A stretch of DNA of 50,219 nt from a virus. The stretch covers positions 1 through 50,219 of IMG/VR virus record IMGVR_UViG_3300033148_005162; one strand, given 5' to 3'. The notes below the pieces were generated by a model that made no database searches, was not told the origin of the DNA, and was given only the letters and a program-made list of their open reading frames with translations. This document shows, in pieces, positions 1 through 7,161 of this stretch. The translations under genes and the position numbers were made by a program. Positions within the stretch are counted from its first letter, which is position 1; every line of letters begins with the position of its first letter.

Positions 1-48
1 TCCGTACCATCCCAAGAGAAATGGTACGTGATCTCAGGTAAACCGGTT
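1..48. repeat. Terminal direct repeat, left copy
   Basis: These 48 bases are identical to 50172-50219 at the other end of the window. Joining the ends through one copy leaves the overlapping minus-strand gene open, so the molecule closes into a circle of about 50,171 bp. The repeat contains an 8-bp inverted repeat (CGTACCAT at 3-10, ATGGTACG at 21-28). A short exact overlap like this most often comes from assembling a circular or circularly permuted genome; a true short terminal repeat is less likely. Confidence 0.95.
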
Positions 49-551
49 TCATACATTTCAAGAATTCTTTTGATTCCCCTAACAACCGTCCTCGTGTTGT
101 CGGAGAAGTTCTCTGGCTTGGGAAGAGGCGTGTCCTCTCCCCAAATTGTGGGGCGGTTCAACGACAGATCGGTATTGAACCGAAACCCGTCGTCGAAATT
201 GTCGAAGGGGCACCGACCAAGCAAGTCAATTCGATGCACCTGGGCGCCTTTTCGAGGCCACGTGGAAGCAACCAACTCACCCTTGTAAAGGATGTCGGCG
301 GTGCCTTGATTCCACCGCTTCCGTTCCCACTCGGCATAGGGGTCTGAGATTCGCTCAACGTTCGGCCAGTTGAGCCAATCATCAACCTGCTCCTCCGTGC
401 ATATCACAATTTCTGCTCTGTCTTGTAGATCAAAGCAGACTAAGAACCAGTCACCGTCGATAGTTTGGTACAAACGGTTTTGGTTCCGTACACCCCGCAG
501 GGTTGCCATCCGTGGGTCATAATGTTTCTTTACTACTACTGTTTTTTCCAT
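1..551 (-). CDS. Early protein, 5' part of a gene spanning the circular joint (paralog of 48863-49435)
   Basis: The reading frame starts at ATG 551 behind an AGGAG ribosome site, runs to base 1 without a stop and continues at 50171 down to a TGA at 50069-50071, giving 217 residues. The product is soluble and has no family I recognise. It is clearly a paralog of the 190-residue protein at 48863-49435: both share a block beginning YKGELVAST, then a VHR motif, an FDDGFRFN-like motif (FNDGFRFN in the paralog), DTPLPK, and a C-terminal IVI/R segment. It is the first gene after the promoter at 603-631, so it is probably expressed early. G+C is about half here by eye, unlike the AT-rich remainder. 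Host-takeover or anti-defence roles are possible but unsupported. Confidence 0.9.
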   Translation of the reverse strand, partial: MEKTVVVKKHYDPRMATLRGVRNQNRLYQTIDGDWFLVCFDLQDRAEIVICTEEQVDDWLNWPNVERISDPYAEWERKRWNQGTADILYKGELVASTWPRKGAQVHRIDLLGRCPFDNFDDGFRFNTDLSLNRPTIWGEDTPLPKPENFSDNTRTVVRGIKRILEMYETGLPEITYHFSWDGT

Positions 552-602
552 TTTTTTTCTCCTCTTTATTTTTTTTGGATTATCCTCTTTTTTCTTATTT
601 AT

Positions 603-631
603 AATATAATAAATTAAGTTAACTTTGTCAA
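603..631 (-). promoter_or_regulatory. Strong sigma70-type promoter for the early operon
   Basis: On the minus strand TTGACA (626-631) and TATATT (603-608) are separated by exactly 17 bases, matching the consensus in all six -35 positions and five of six -10 positions. The start codon of the first early gene lies about 50 bp downstream at 551. The same -35, spacer length and -10 recur at 47349-47377. Confidence 0.8.
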
Positions 632-643
632 GTGAAAAGTTAA
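619..643. promoter_or_regulatory. Inverted repeat overlapping the -35 box (putative operator)
   Basis: TTAACTTT (619-626) and AAAGTTAA (636-643) form a perfect 8-bp inverted repeat with a 9-bp centre that covers the -35 hexamer. A second perfect 10-bp palindrome, AAGTTAACTT (616-625), overlaps it in the spacer. The position is what a repressor site would need; one of the two HTH proteins at 47079-47662 is the obvious candidate, by inference only. Confidence 0.5.
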
Positions 644-1001
644 TTTTTTTGCTATTTTTATCATTTTTTTTCACTTTTTTCTTAACTAATATACTATTCG
701 ATTCTACCTGTAATAATCCAAGAATATAAACTATTGTAATTATTGAAGTTAGAAATATGCAATAAGGGAAAATTTAGCAATATTATGATAATAAATCATA
801 AGTTATTATTAATATTATACTTACAGCTTTTTTCTCGCTTCCATAAATCGTTTATAAGCGATTATAATTAATCTTTGGTATATTTATATGGGTAACTAAA
901 TAATAATGGCATATGAGCGAATTGTGTAAGCGGACTTGTATTCAAATATGATACATTCCTGCGGTATGCGGCAGCGGCGGGATATTTTCTTGTATAGCTT
1001 T

Positions 1002-1610
1002 TCAGGTTCTCCGTAATAGCCATCCGCGAATATATTTTTTTTGAGTAGGATTCTGTCGTGTTCTATTTATATAATAATTCATCTGTCGTACATTCATTAT
1101 CTTTAATAATAAATTTTCTTCTTTTTTAGCTCTTGGCATATACCAATCTAAATATTTCAATAAGGCATTTACTGTTTTAGCTCCGATTATACCATCCTCT
1201 AATATTTCGTTGTATATCTTATTCGGATATTTATCCCCATGAGATAATGTATTAAGTGCTATTTGTAATGATCTTCCTGCCATTTTTTCAGAATGTACAA
1301 ATTGCTCAAATATTTCATTTGCAGTTTGTTGATCTGGAATTTTATCTCCATAAATTTTATTCCATTTATTCTCTATATAAAATTCCCTACTTGCATTCTC
1401 TAATTCAACTGAAATGTTTAACACCTGTGGAAAATTAAGCTCTTTCTTTAAATTGTCTATTATTTTCCATCCCTTCCAATCCGGATAATATTTCCGAGAA
1501 ATTCCCTGATAGGTTTCTCCTCCCAAATCTTCAGATTGGTTTGAATATGAAAAAGAACCATACCCTTCTTTTTGCAATAAATAATTATATGCTTTTTCAA
1601 AATTTGCCAT
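1002..1610 (-). CDS. Endolysin, glycoside hydrolase 108-type (N-acetylmuramidase)
   Basis: The 202-residue product should cleave peptidoglycan at the end of infection. Its N-terminus has the GH108 layout: a helix ending in EG (E15 as the likely catalytic acid), then a D28-L-GG-x-T segment and a YQGIS motif near residue 35. The C-terminal half matches the arrangement of the peptidoglycan-binding domain that usually follows (an SL-IALN-like helix near 115 and a DGIIGAKT motif near 140). It has no signal peptide, so release would depend on the holin-like genes upstream. It is the last gene of the lysis cluster. The ATG at 1610 has an AGGA site. Length is normal for the family. Confidence 0.85.
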   Translation of the reverse strand: MANFEKAYNYLLQKEGYGSFSYSNQSEDLGGETYQGISRKYYPDWKGWKIIDNLKKELNFPQVLNISVELENASREFYIENKWNKIYGDKIPDQQTANEIFEQFVHSEKMAGRSLQIALNTLSHGDKYPNKIYNEILEDGIIGAKTVNALLKYLDWYMPRAKKEENLLLKIMNVRQMNYYINRTRQNPTQKKYIRGWLLRRT

Positions 1611-1633
1611 TACTTAATTCCTACCAATTATTA

Positions 1634-2092
1634 TCAATAAATTATATGGATTAATATTATTGACAAAGACATAACTATTAATGATATTCCTATTGTCTCA
1701 TTCTTTGAAAATGATACTATAAAATCTTGTTTTCCATTTCTATATAAAAAAGGAATAAATTTGGTTATATTAAGATTATATTTCTGAAAAGGTTTTCCGA
1801 ATCTAAAAACATTATACGCTATCTGCCAAATCACCCACAGTACAGGACTGAATAAAATAAAAATTAAAACTATCCTCGGGATTGTTTCTATTTTTGAGAT
1901 ACTGAAAAACGCTACCGCGATTCCTAACCGAGAGATATTTTTAAACGGATGCCATAGATACTCATCTACAAAATATGTTTTTTTATCGCCGAATAAATTA
2001 TCGAATACCCATCCATCTCGTGCAGCATCAAATATAGTATGAATTAACATACCGCTAAAAAATAAAATCAAATACGTTATCTTCTGTTCCAT
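1634..2092 (-). CDS. Multi-pass membrane protein of the lysis cluster
   Basis: This 152-residue protein has about three or four hydrophobic segments: one at the extreme N-terminus, one near residues 55-65, one near 72-92 and one at the C-terminus. The start overlaps the end of the upstream spanin-like gene by 16 bases and has a GGAG site. I do not recognise the family. Position between the spanin-like gene and the endolysin suggests a role in lysis or envelope protection (holin, antiholin or exclusion), but nothing in the sequence decides between these. Confidence 0.7.
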   Translation of the reverse strand: MEQKITYLILFFSGMLIHTIFDAARDGWVFDNLFGDKKTYFVDEYLWHPFKNISRLGIAVAFFSISKIETIPRIVLIFILFSPVLWVIWQIAYNVFRFGKPFQKYNLNITKFIPFLYRNGKQDFIVSFSKNETIGISLIVMSLSIILIHIIY

Positions 2093-2835
2093 AATCTTAT
2101 TACTCCACCATAATTTAAACTCGATTTATCTGTCTGAAATATTACTCGGATTCTTTGTTTTATTTCTATTCCAGCCTTAACTAAAATCCCGTCCCGATAC
2201 ATCCAACCTGCCTCTATATATGGTACAAAAAATTTGGTTTTAGCCGGTAGTTCCTCTATGTTAATTTTACTATTGATTTTGTTGATTTTTAAATATGGAT
2301 CATCAGTTTGTACATACGTTCTAAAATGTCCTGCTGTTGTTTTTGTTATCATCACATTAACATTTATCGGATTACGTTTTAACTGTATAAATACTCTGCC
2401 AGGTGGATAATAAACTTTACCGGCGATGTCTATATTCTGAATTTGTTGTCGGAAATTTATTTTTAATCTTCTATGCTTATATATCGTATCCGGTTTTGAT
2501 TTTACTATTATATTTTCTTTTAATATTTCAACTTGTTTTGTTCGCCATTCTGCTCGTGCCTGAACTAATGCTATTGCAGATTGACGATGTTTTTCAATCT
2601 CGTTCTTTAATGCTATTGCAAGTGAATCTTTACTCTTTTTAAGTTCCGGTAAAATCGCCTGTTGTTTTGCGTACTTGGAATATATATTATTTCCATGATT
2701 TTTTATACTGTCAGTTTTAGCCTGTAAATTATCTAACTGTATAAAGAGGGATTTATTTTGTTGTTCCTTTTGATAAGTGATAAATGACAAAATCAAAATT
2801 ATTGCTATCTGAAAATAGATTATAATTTTATTCAT
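2077..2835 (-). CDS. Spanin-like protein: N-terminal membrane anchor, coiled coil, beta-rich C-terminus
   Basis: The 252-residue protein starts with a single transmembrane or signal-anchor helix (about residues 4-20), followed by a charged helical stretch to about residue 115 and a C-terminal region rich in alternating hydrophobic residues. An inner-membrane anchor with a periplasmic coiled coil next to holin and endolysin genes is what an i-spanin or Rz-like protein looks like, although this one is longer than usual and I see no separate lipoprotein partner. The start ATG shares one base with the preceding stop (TAATG), so translation is probably coupled. Confidence 0.6.
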   Translation of the reverse strand: MNKIIIYFQIAIILILSFITYQKEQQNKSLFIQLDNLQAKTDSIKNHGNNIYSKYAKQQAILPELKKSKDSLAIALKNEIEKHRQSAIALVQARAEWRTKQVEILKENIIVKSKPDTIYKHRRLKINFRQQIQNIDIAGKVYYPPGRVFIQLKRNPINVNVMITKTTAGHFRTYVQTDDPYLKINKINSKINIEELPAKTKFFVPYIEAGWMYRDGILVKAGIEIKQRIRVIFQTDKSSLNYGGVIRLWNRR

Positions 2836-3167
2836 TACGGATTTCCCGAAACTGTATTACTATGTCCCATAACACCTAATTTAACTAATAATCCTATTAT
2901 AGATGATATTGCAATTACTATTCCTAGTGTATAATATCTCCATCCTGTATTACTGTCAATGCGATGTCTATGATTATTAAGACGTTCATTAAGTACCTCA
3001 CGCGTCGCAATACATTGTTCTATGCTTTCTTTTCTATCTTCTTTGTATTGTTCTTCAAAAACTTTATGTGCTTTTTCATGTCCATCTACCCATGTTGCAA
3101 ATTTTATAATCGAATCATGAGTATCTTGCAACATCTTCCTATCATTATCCGTAAAATCTCCTGCCAT
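2835..3167 (-). CDS. XhlA-like lysis accessory protein
   Basis: A hydrophilic, largely helical N-terminal part is followed by one C-terminal transmembrane helix (about residues 79-98) and a short polar tail, the layout of XhlA-type hemolysin/holin accessory proteins. I chose the ATG at 3167 because it follows an AAGGTGA site; a longer form from a TTG at 3200 lacks one. The product is 110 residues. It sits between the holin-like gene and the spanin-like gene. Confidence 0.65.
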   Translation of the reverse strand: MAGDFTDNDRKMLQDTHDSIIKFATWVDGHEKAHKVFEEQYKEDRKESIEQCIATREVLNERLNNHRHRIDSNTGWRYYTLGIVIAISSIIGLLVKLGVMGHSNTVSGNP

Positions 3168-3184
3168 AATTATCACCTTTTTCT

Positions 3185-3319
3185 TTATTTTTTGTACCAA
3201 CTATTAAAACTAGCGGTTACCCTTTCCCTCCCCACAATTAATGCTTTCTCTTTTATTTCAATATCAAATTTAATATCTATTTTTAACGGAGGATCGAAAT
3301 AAAAAAATAGTATGATCAT
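3185..3319 (-). CDS. Possible 44-residue small protein
   Basis: An open frame of 44 codons fills the gap between the holin-like gene and the XhlA-like gene. The predicted peptide starts with a short hydrophobic run, then an acidic/basic alternating stretch (KIDIKFDIEIKEK) and ends SWYKK, which looks more protein-like than random. No clear ribosome site precedes the ATG, and the gene would overlap the alternative TTG start of its neighbour. I give it as possible only. Confidence 0.4.
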   Translation of the reverse strand: MIILFFYFDPPLKIDIKFDIEIKEKALIVGRERVTASFNSWYKK

Positions 3320-3354
3320 TTAGAATCTTTATCATTGTCTTTATTATATCTAAA

Positions 3355-3639
3355 TTAATTTTCTTTTTCCATTTTCTTATCCCATTTATTTAATATCGAA
3401 TCACCGGCATAACCTATAAAAAATGACGCTGTTGGATTTAATATTCCACCCAGGTCAGCTAAAATTATAGCTGACATCGTTACAAAAAAAGCTAATATGG
3501 TTTTGTCTCGGTTATTACGTAAAAAATCGCTCCACGCAATTTCTGATTCGCGTTTTACCTTTTTCTTTAAAAAATGAATTATCATGCCTAAAATAGCCAT
3601 GAGTATTGATTGCCATACTTCCGGTATCTGTTCAACCAT
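3355..3639 (-). CDS. Holin-like small membrane protein
   Basis: The 94-residue product has a hydrophobic N-terminal helix (about residues 8-24), a basic loop, and a longer hydrophobic region (about 48-78) that can form one or two more helices, ending in a charged tail. This is the size and shape of a phage holin, and it opens the lysis cluster. The ATG at 3639 has a full AGGAGG site at good spacing, which supports the start even though it lies 52 bases inside the upstream gene. Confidence 0.65.
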   Translation of the reverse strand: MVEQIPEVWQSILMAILGMIIHFLKKKVKRESEIAWSDFLRNNRDKTILAFFVTMSAIILADLGGILNPTASFFIGYAGDSILNKWDKKMEKEN

Positions 3640-5516
3640 TGTTTATGCCTCCTATATATAGACTTTATAAAAAATGTTTGTTTAGGAATATATGCTAATA
3701 GATCTTCAGTAAATAATGTTGGTAAAATATTATTATTAAAAAGCGTGTCCGCTGCAACTTCTAATCTATAGTATTCATTCCCTGTCGTATCTATCATTAC
3801 AAAAAAAAGATTTTCGTAATTACTATTTATCGAAATTCCTGATGAAATATTACCTATGTCTTGAAATGTATAACTTGTATCATAAAGAATATAACCAACT
3901 CTACTTATTGCCATTATTGTATTCCTGGCATTTGATTTTAATATTAATTTTCTTCCCTTCCATTCAGTTTTTGTATACCATGCTGCTGTGTCGCTTGTTA
4001 AATAAGCAACGCCGTCTTCGTCATGTCTATACCATTTATTATAATTACCATTATACATTGAGACTAAAACTTCTGACGTGTATAAATTTTTAATAGAGTC
4101 AAGCTTAACATAAACTGCATTAGTATCTCCTAATGCTAATGTACACTTTCCAGCAGCAGTAAGTGTTGTAGTTTCAAGCCAAAGCCTTGGATTATTTGCT
4201 TGTTCGCTCTGGCTAAAAAAAATATTAGCATAATCTCCATCTTCACTTTGAGCACAATACTCTTGATTAGATGAATCCCACTTCATTATCCATCCATAGT
4301 TATCCCATGTACCGTGAAGAAAATTATTAATATGATTTCTTAAAGTTTCATATCCTGAACTATCTTCTGAAATTTCTGCCCATACATATCCGCTAGGATA
4401 ACGCCCTAATGCCGTTAATGCTGTATCGGTAACAGATCGATCGCCTCCTCCGCTAATTGCTGTCGAATCCCATTCAACGCCATCAACTCCGGTTTTTGCA
4501 CTATCCCATGTAGCCTCTGTTACATCCCAATCCGTTAAACATCTATCCAATGCTATATACCAATTATTTATATTCACTGGTCCATTTATCCCAAGCGTTA
4601 CTACATAAAGTGAACATGTTAAAGACATAACCGTTCCCGATATAGATGAAAAATCCATCCATAAAAGTCCTCGCCTTCTATTGCCTTCTGATTGATTTGA
4701 GATTCCAATTTTATCATATCCGTCATAATTAGTATTCTTTGTCGCTTCATCCATATATGTATCTTTTACATCTGTTGTACCTGTAATTAAGGTAGTCGGA
4801 TCAACAGTTATTGGATAAGTCATTCCGGTTGTATCTATTTTCACCTTTACAAATGTTCTAGTACCTATTTTCTTAATATTATATTCCGCTTCTCTTGTTA
4901 AATTATTCTTATCATAATAAATTATCTTTGCTAACGTAAAAGCTAATTTGTTATTTATCTTATCATAAAATTCGAATCCTTTATCAGTGTTTTTAATTTC
5001 TCTTGCCGTATGCATAATTGCAAAAATAAAACTGTCCGGTGCTGCTCGATTTTTTAATATAATATCCTCTTTTATTCCATTTGAATTTATATATCGCACT
5101 ACATCAGCATTATTGTAAGCATTCGGAAATATTACTTTAGCATACTTCACATTCCCTTTTACATGATTCGCTCCTCTAATTGGTTTTAATGTCATCTTTA
5201 CATTATTATACTCAAAATAGTATAAATCGTCATAATAGTCGCCTGTCCTTAAAATGTAATCTGCTTTATATGATTTCTTGAATATTCCAAAATTATCATT
5301 TTGCAAAGTAAATGTATGCCTTTTCCAATGTCCGGTTTTTTTATCTCTATAATTTATACCTTTACTTATTAAATATTGCAAATTTCCATTTTGCTTTCTA
5401 TGTATCACACCATCCCTACTATAAGAAAATGAATCACCTTTTCTTAACCAGCTCTGACTATTTGCATTTCCAATTACAAAAAAGATGATTATTAATATAT
5501 ACATTACTTTTTTCAT
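3588..5516 (-). CDS. Signal-peptide-bearing DNRLRE-domain surface protein (fibre or exported protein)
   Basis: The 642-residue protein begins with a classic Sec signal sequence (MKK, hydrophobic run, then NANSQS), so it is predicted to leave the cytoplasm. A beta-rich N-terminal region ends in a YPITVDPT motif near residue 240, followed by a DNRLRE-type module (about residues 250-430: a DTYMDE opening, an RRGLLWMDF strand, then WDVTEATWDS), a fold common in bacterial surface and carbohydrate-binding proteins. It sits at the 3' end of the tail gene block, where receptor-binding proteins usually lie. A signal peptide is unusual for a virion fibre. The last 17 codons overlap the holin-like gene in another frame. 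Confidence 0.7.
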   Translation of the reverse strand: MKKVMYILIIIFFVIGNANSQSWLRKGDSFSYSRDGVIHRKQNGNLQYLISKGINYRDKKTGHWKRHTFTLQNDNFGIFKKSYKADYILRTGDYYDDLYYFEYNNVKMTLKPIRGANHVKGNVKYAKVIFPNAYNNADVVRYINSNGIKEDIILKNRAAPDSFIFAIMHTAREIKNTDKGFEFYDKINNKLAFTLAKIIYYDKNNLTREAEYNIKKIGTRTFVKVKIDTTGMTYPITVDPTTLITGTTDVKDTYMDEATKNTNYDGYDKIGISNQSEGNRRRGLLWMDFSSISGTVMSLTCSLYVVTLGINGPVNINNWYIALDRCLTDWDVTEATWDSAKTGVDGVEWDSTAISGGGDRSVTDTALTALGRYPSGYVWAEISEDSSGYETLRNHINNFLHGTWDNYGWIMKWDSSNQEYCAQSEDGDYANIFFSQSEQANNPRLWLETTTLTAAGKCTLALGDTNAVYVKLDSIKNLYTSEVLVSMYNGNYNKWYRHDEDGVAYLTSDTAAWYTKTEWKGRKLILKSNARNTIMAISRVGYILYDTSYTFQDIGNISSGISINSNYENLFFVMIDTTGNEYYRLEVAADTLFNNNILPTLFTEDLLAYIPKQTFFIKSIYRRHKQWLNRYRKYGNQYSWLF

Positions 5517-5540
5517 TTCTTATAAATCCTTTCTCTATTT

Positions 5541-5987
5541 TTACACTGTTCTTCGCGGTGGCTGCTTATCAATTATTATATCCGTTGTTGATGTTGCAAT
5601 TCCAACTTGTACAATTCGTGCTTTTGCAGAACGTATTGAACCTACATCTTGCGTTAATTTTCCCGAATTGCTCGGATGTAAATATACATATTTTCCAGCC
5701 GTTAATCCAGAAAATCCTGTAACAAGACCGGTTGTTTGTATACGCACAGAAACTGATCCTCCTACTGCGGTATCTGTATAAAAACCTATAAACCGAGCGG
5801 AATCTGAGGATGTTGGATTTGCTTTATCCACAGTATTATTGCCGGAAATATATACCGCATCTTGTTGTGCTAATCCTCCGGCTGCACTCGTCATTGATAT
5901 AAAACCAAGACTTATTATATCAGCTCTTAAATTATTATGATCTGATGCTAATATCTGATCATTTATTACTACATCCGATGACTGCAT
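5541..5987 (-). CDS. Small fibre- or decoration-like virion protein
   Basis: The 148-residue protein starts with a short helical segment (VINDQILASDHNNL) and then becomes beta-rich, with GLAQQDAVYI, a SVRIQTTGLV strand and a YVYLHPSNSGKLT turn. This pattern is common in small phage fibre-associated or head-decoration proteins that carry a capsid-decoration-like beta barrel. The start lies one base after the stop of the upstream gene. The product is without a signal sequence, in contrast to its two neighbours. Function is inferred from position among tail genes. Confidence 0.6.
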   Translation of the reverse strand: MQSSDVVINDQILASDHNNLRADIISLGFISMTSAAGGLAQQDAVYISGNNTVDKANPTSSDSARFIGFYTDTAVGGSVSVRIQTTGLVTGFSGLTAGKYVYLHPSNSGKLTQDVGSIRSAKARIVQVGIATSTTDIIIDKQPPRRTV

Positions 5988-5988
5988 C

Positions 5989-6522
5989 TTAATAATCCCA
6001 TTGTCCTGTTACACGCCATTTTATTCTTGCTTTTGTACTGTCTTCTCTTGCAGCACTTGTATCAGACATGCCAAAAGTAAATTTACCCCATAATTCTTTT
6101 TGTCCTGTTGGCGTAATTCGCAAATTAGTCCATATATTATGATTTTTTGTTGAGTCATTTCTGATTATATATATCGTTCCACTCGTATCCCCCAATGGTG
6201 AATGTTGTAAGTTAGAATCATAATCGGCAATCCGAATTTGTACTGCCGGAAATCTTCCATCTGAATAATATTGTTGTATTGTGTCAGCTCCAAAACCGCA
6301 TGTATCAACTTTGTACTGTACAATTAGTGACTTTACTTCAGATACATGCGGGATTACAAAAGTAATGGAATCGTCTGCAGTTACACCTTGTGTTATGGTA
6401 TCAGTCTGAACAGGAACCAACTCTATATATCTAGGTCTATGCTTAATCTGATAAGGTACTGTGTATGCAGTTAAAAGAGAAAACACGTATATCGCCGCTA
6501 AAAATATAAAAAAGTTTCTCAT
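5989..6522 (-). CDS. Membrane-anchored or secreted small beta-rich protein
   Basis: The ATG at 6522 is preferred over an upstream codon at 6537 because it has a GGAG site nine bases away. The 177-residue product starts with a hydrophobic helix (MRNFFIFLAA to TAYTVPYQ) that would act as a signal or anchor, then a beta-rich domain with many D/T/S residues. I do not recognise the fold. Together with the DNRLRE and LamG proteins it forms a set of neighbouring products predicted to be exported. Confidence 0.65.
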   Translation of the reverse strand: MRNFFIFLAAIYVFSLLTAYTVPYQIKHRPRYIELVPVQTDTITQGVTADDSITFVIPHVSEVKSLIVQYKVDTCGFGADTIQQYYSDGRFPAVQIRIADYDSNLQHSPLGDTSGTIYIIRNDSTKNHNIWTNLRITPTGQKELWGKFTFGMSDTSAAREDSTKARIKWRVTGQWDY

Positions 6523-6549
6523 TGTTCTATACTCCAATTTTTATTATTA

Positions 6550-7146
6550 TTATGCGTCATTTGCCGTAAATGTCTGAATTACTGTTAATGTATTGCTTGC
6601 CGTTTTTGTCTCTGATATTGTTGAATGGTTGAATAATGTACCGGTATCTACTGCCGCCGTTGCGTCATCAAGAAAATGACCTATTTCAGTTAATGTTCCA
6701 ATTCCTTCAGACGGTAGCCAAAAGGTTCTTGCCTCAACTTGTATGCCTGATCTTGCTAACAAGGTAACAGCTTTTCTTTCTAATTCCGCTCCTAATGTCG
6801 TATCACTTACCGACGGAGCTGTCGAATCTGTACCAACAGCACAATATGTAATATATGTTGCCGTTGTAGCTTCATTTGCTAAAGCTTTCATAAATTCCGT
6901 TCTGCCAACTGTTGTCGTTAAATTGTCATATTCGGTACTTTTTACAAGTCCCTGCTCTAATCGTTTATCGAAATCTATTAACTCTTTATAATATTTTTTC
7001 CAATCTCCACTTTTATACAATCTCTGCAAATACTTATAAAATTCTTGTATTGTGTGTACAACATTACTAGGCGATGCAAACGTAAATAAGTCAGGATTAT
7101 GATGCTGTATTGTAATATGTCCTTTAATATTAAGATGTTGAATCAT
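6550..7146 (-). CDS. Probable baseplate or fibre-attachment protein
   Basis: The 198-residue protein has a helical N-terminal half (about residues 30-90, including a charged YKSGDWKKYYKEL stretch) and a beta-rich C-terminal half with an ERKAVTLLARSG motif and a FWLPSEGIGTLTEIGHF segment, similar in style to the C-terminal modules of baseplate-linked fibre proteins. It follows the hub gene directly and has an AAAGGAAA site. There is no signal sequence. The exact role is not resolved. Confidence 0.6.
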   Translation of the reverse strand: MIQHLNIKGHITIQHHNPDLFTFASPSNVVHTIQEFYKYLQRLYKSGDWKKYYKELIDFDKRLEQGLVKSTEYDNLTTTVGRTEFMKALANEATTATYITYCAVGTDSTAPSVSDTTLGAELERKAVTLLARSGIQVEARTFWLPSEGIGTLTEIGHFLDDATAAVDTGTLFNHSTISETKTASNTLTVIQTFTANDA

Positions 7147-7161
7147 TCATATTTCCTTTTT

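Larger units (their letters stand above)
552..1001. other. 450-bp intergenic region between late end and early start
   Basis: No credible gene is present. The region separates the end of the lysis genes (stop at 1002) from the first early gene (start at 551). It holds the strong minus-strand promoter (603-631) with its inverted repeat (619-643), and an AT-only inverted repeat at 779-816 whose arms of about 14 bp pair with a 2-nt bulge. I see no textbook minus-strand terminator after the endolysin gene. The AT-only hairpin could be a late terminator or a replication element, but neither is shown by sequence alone. Confidence 0.6.
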
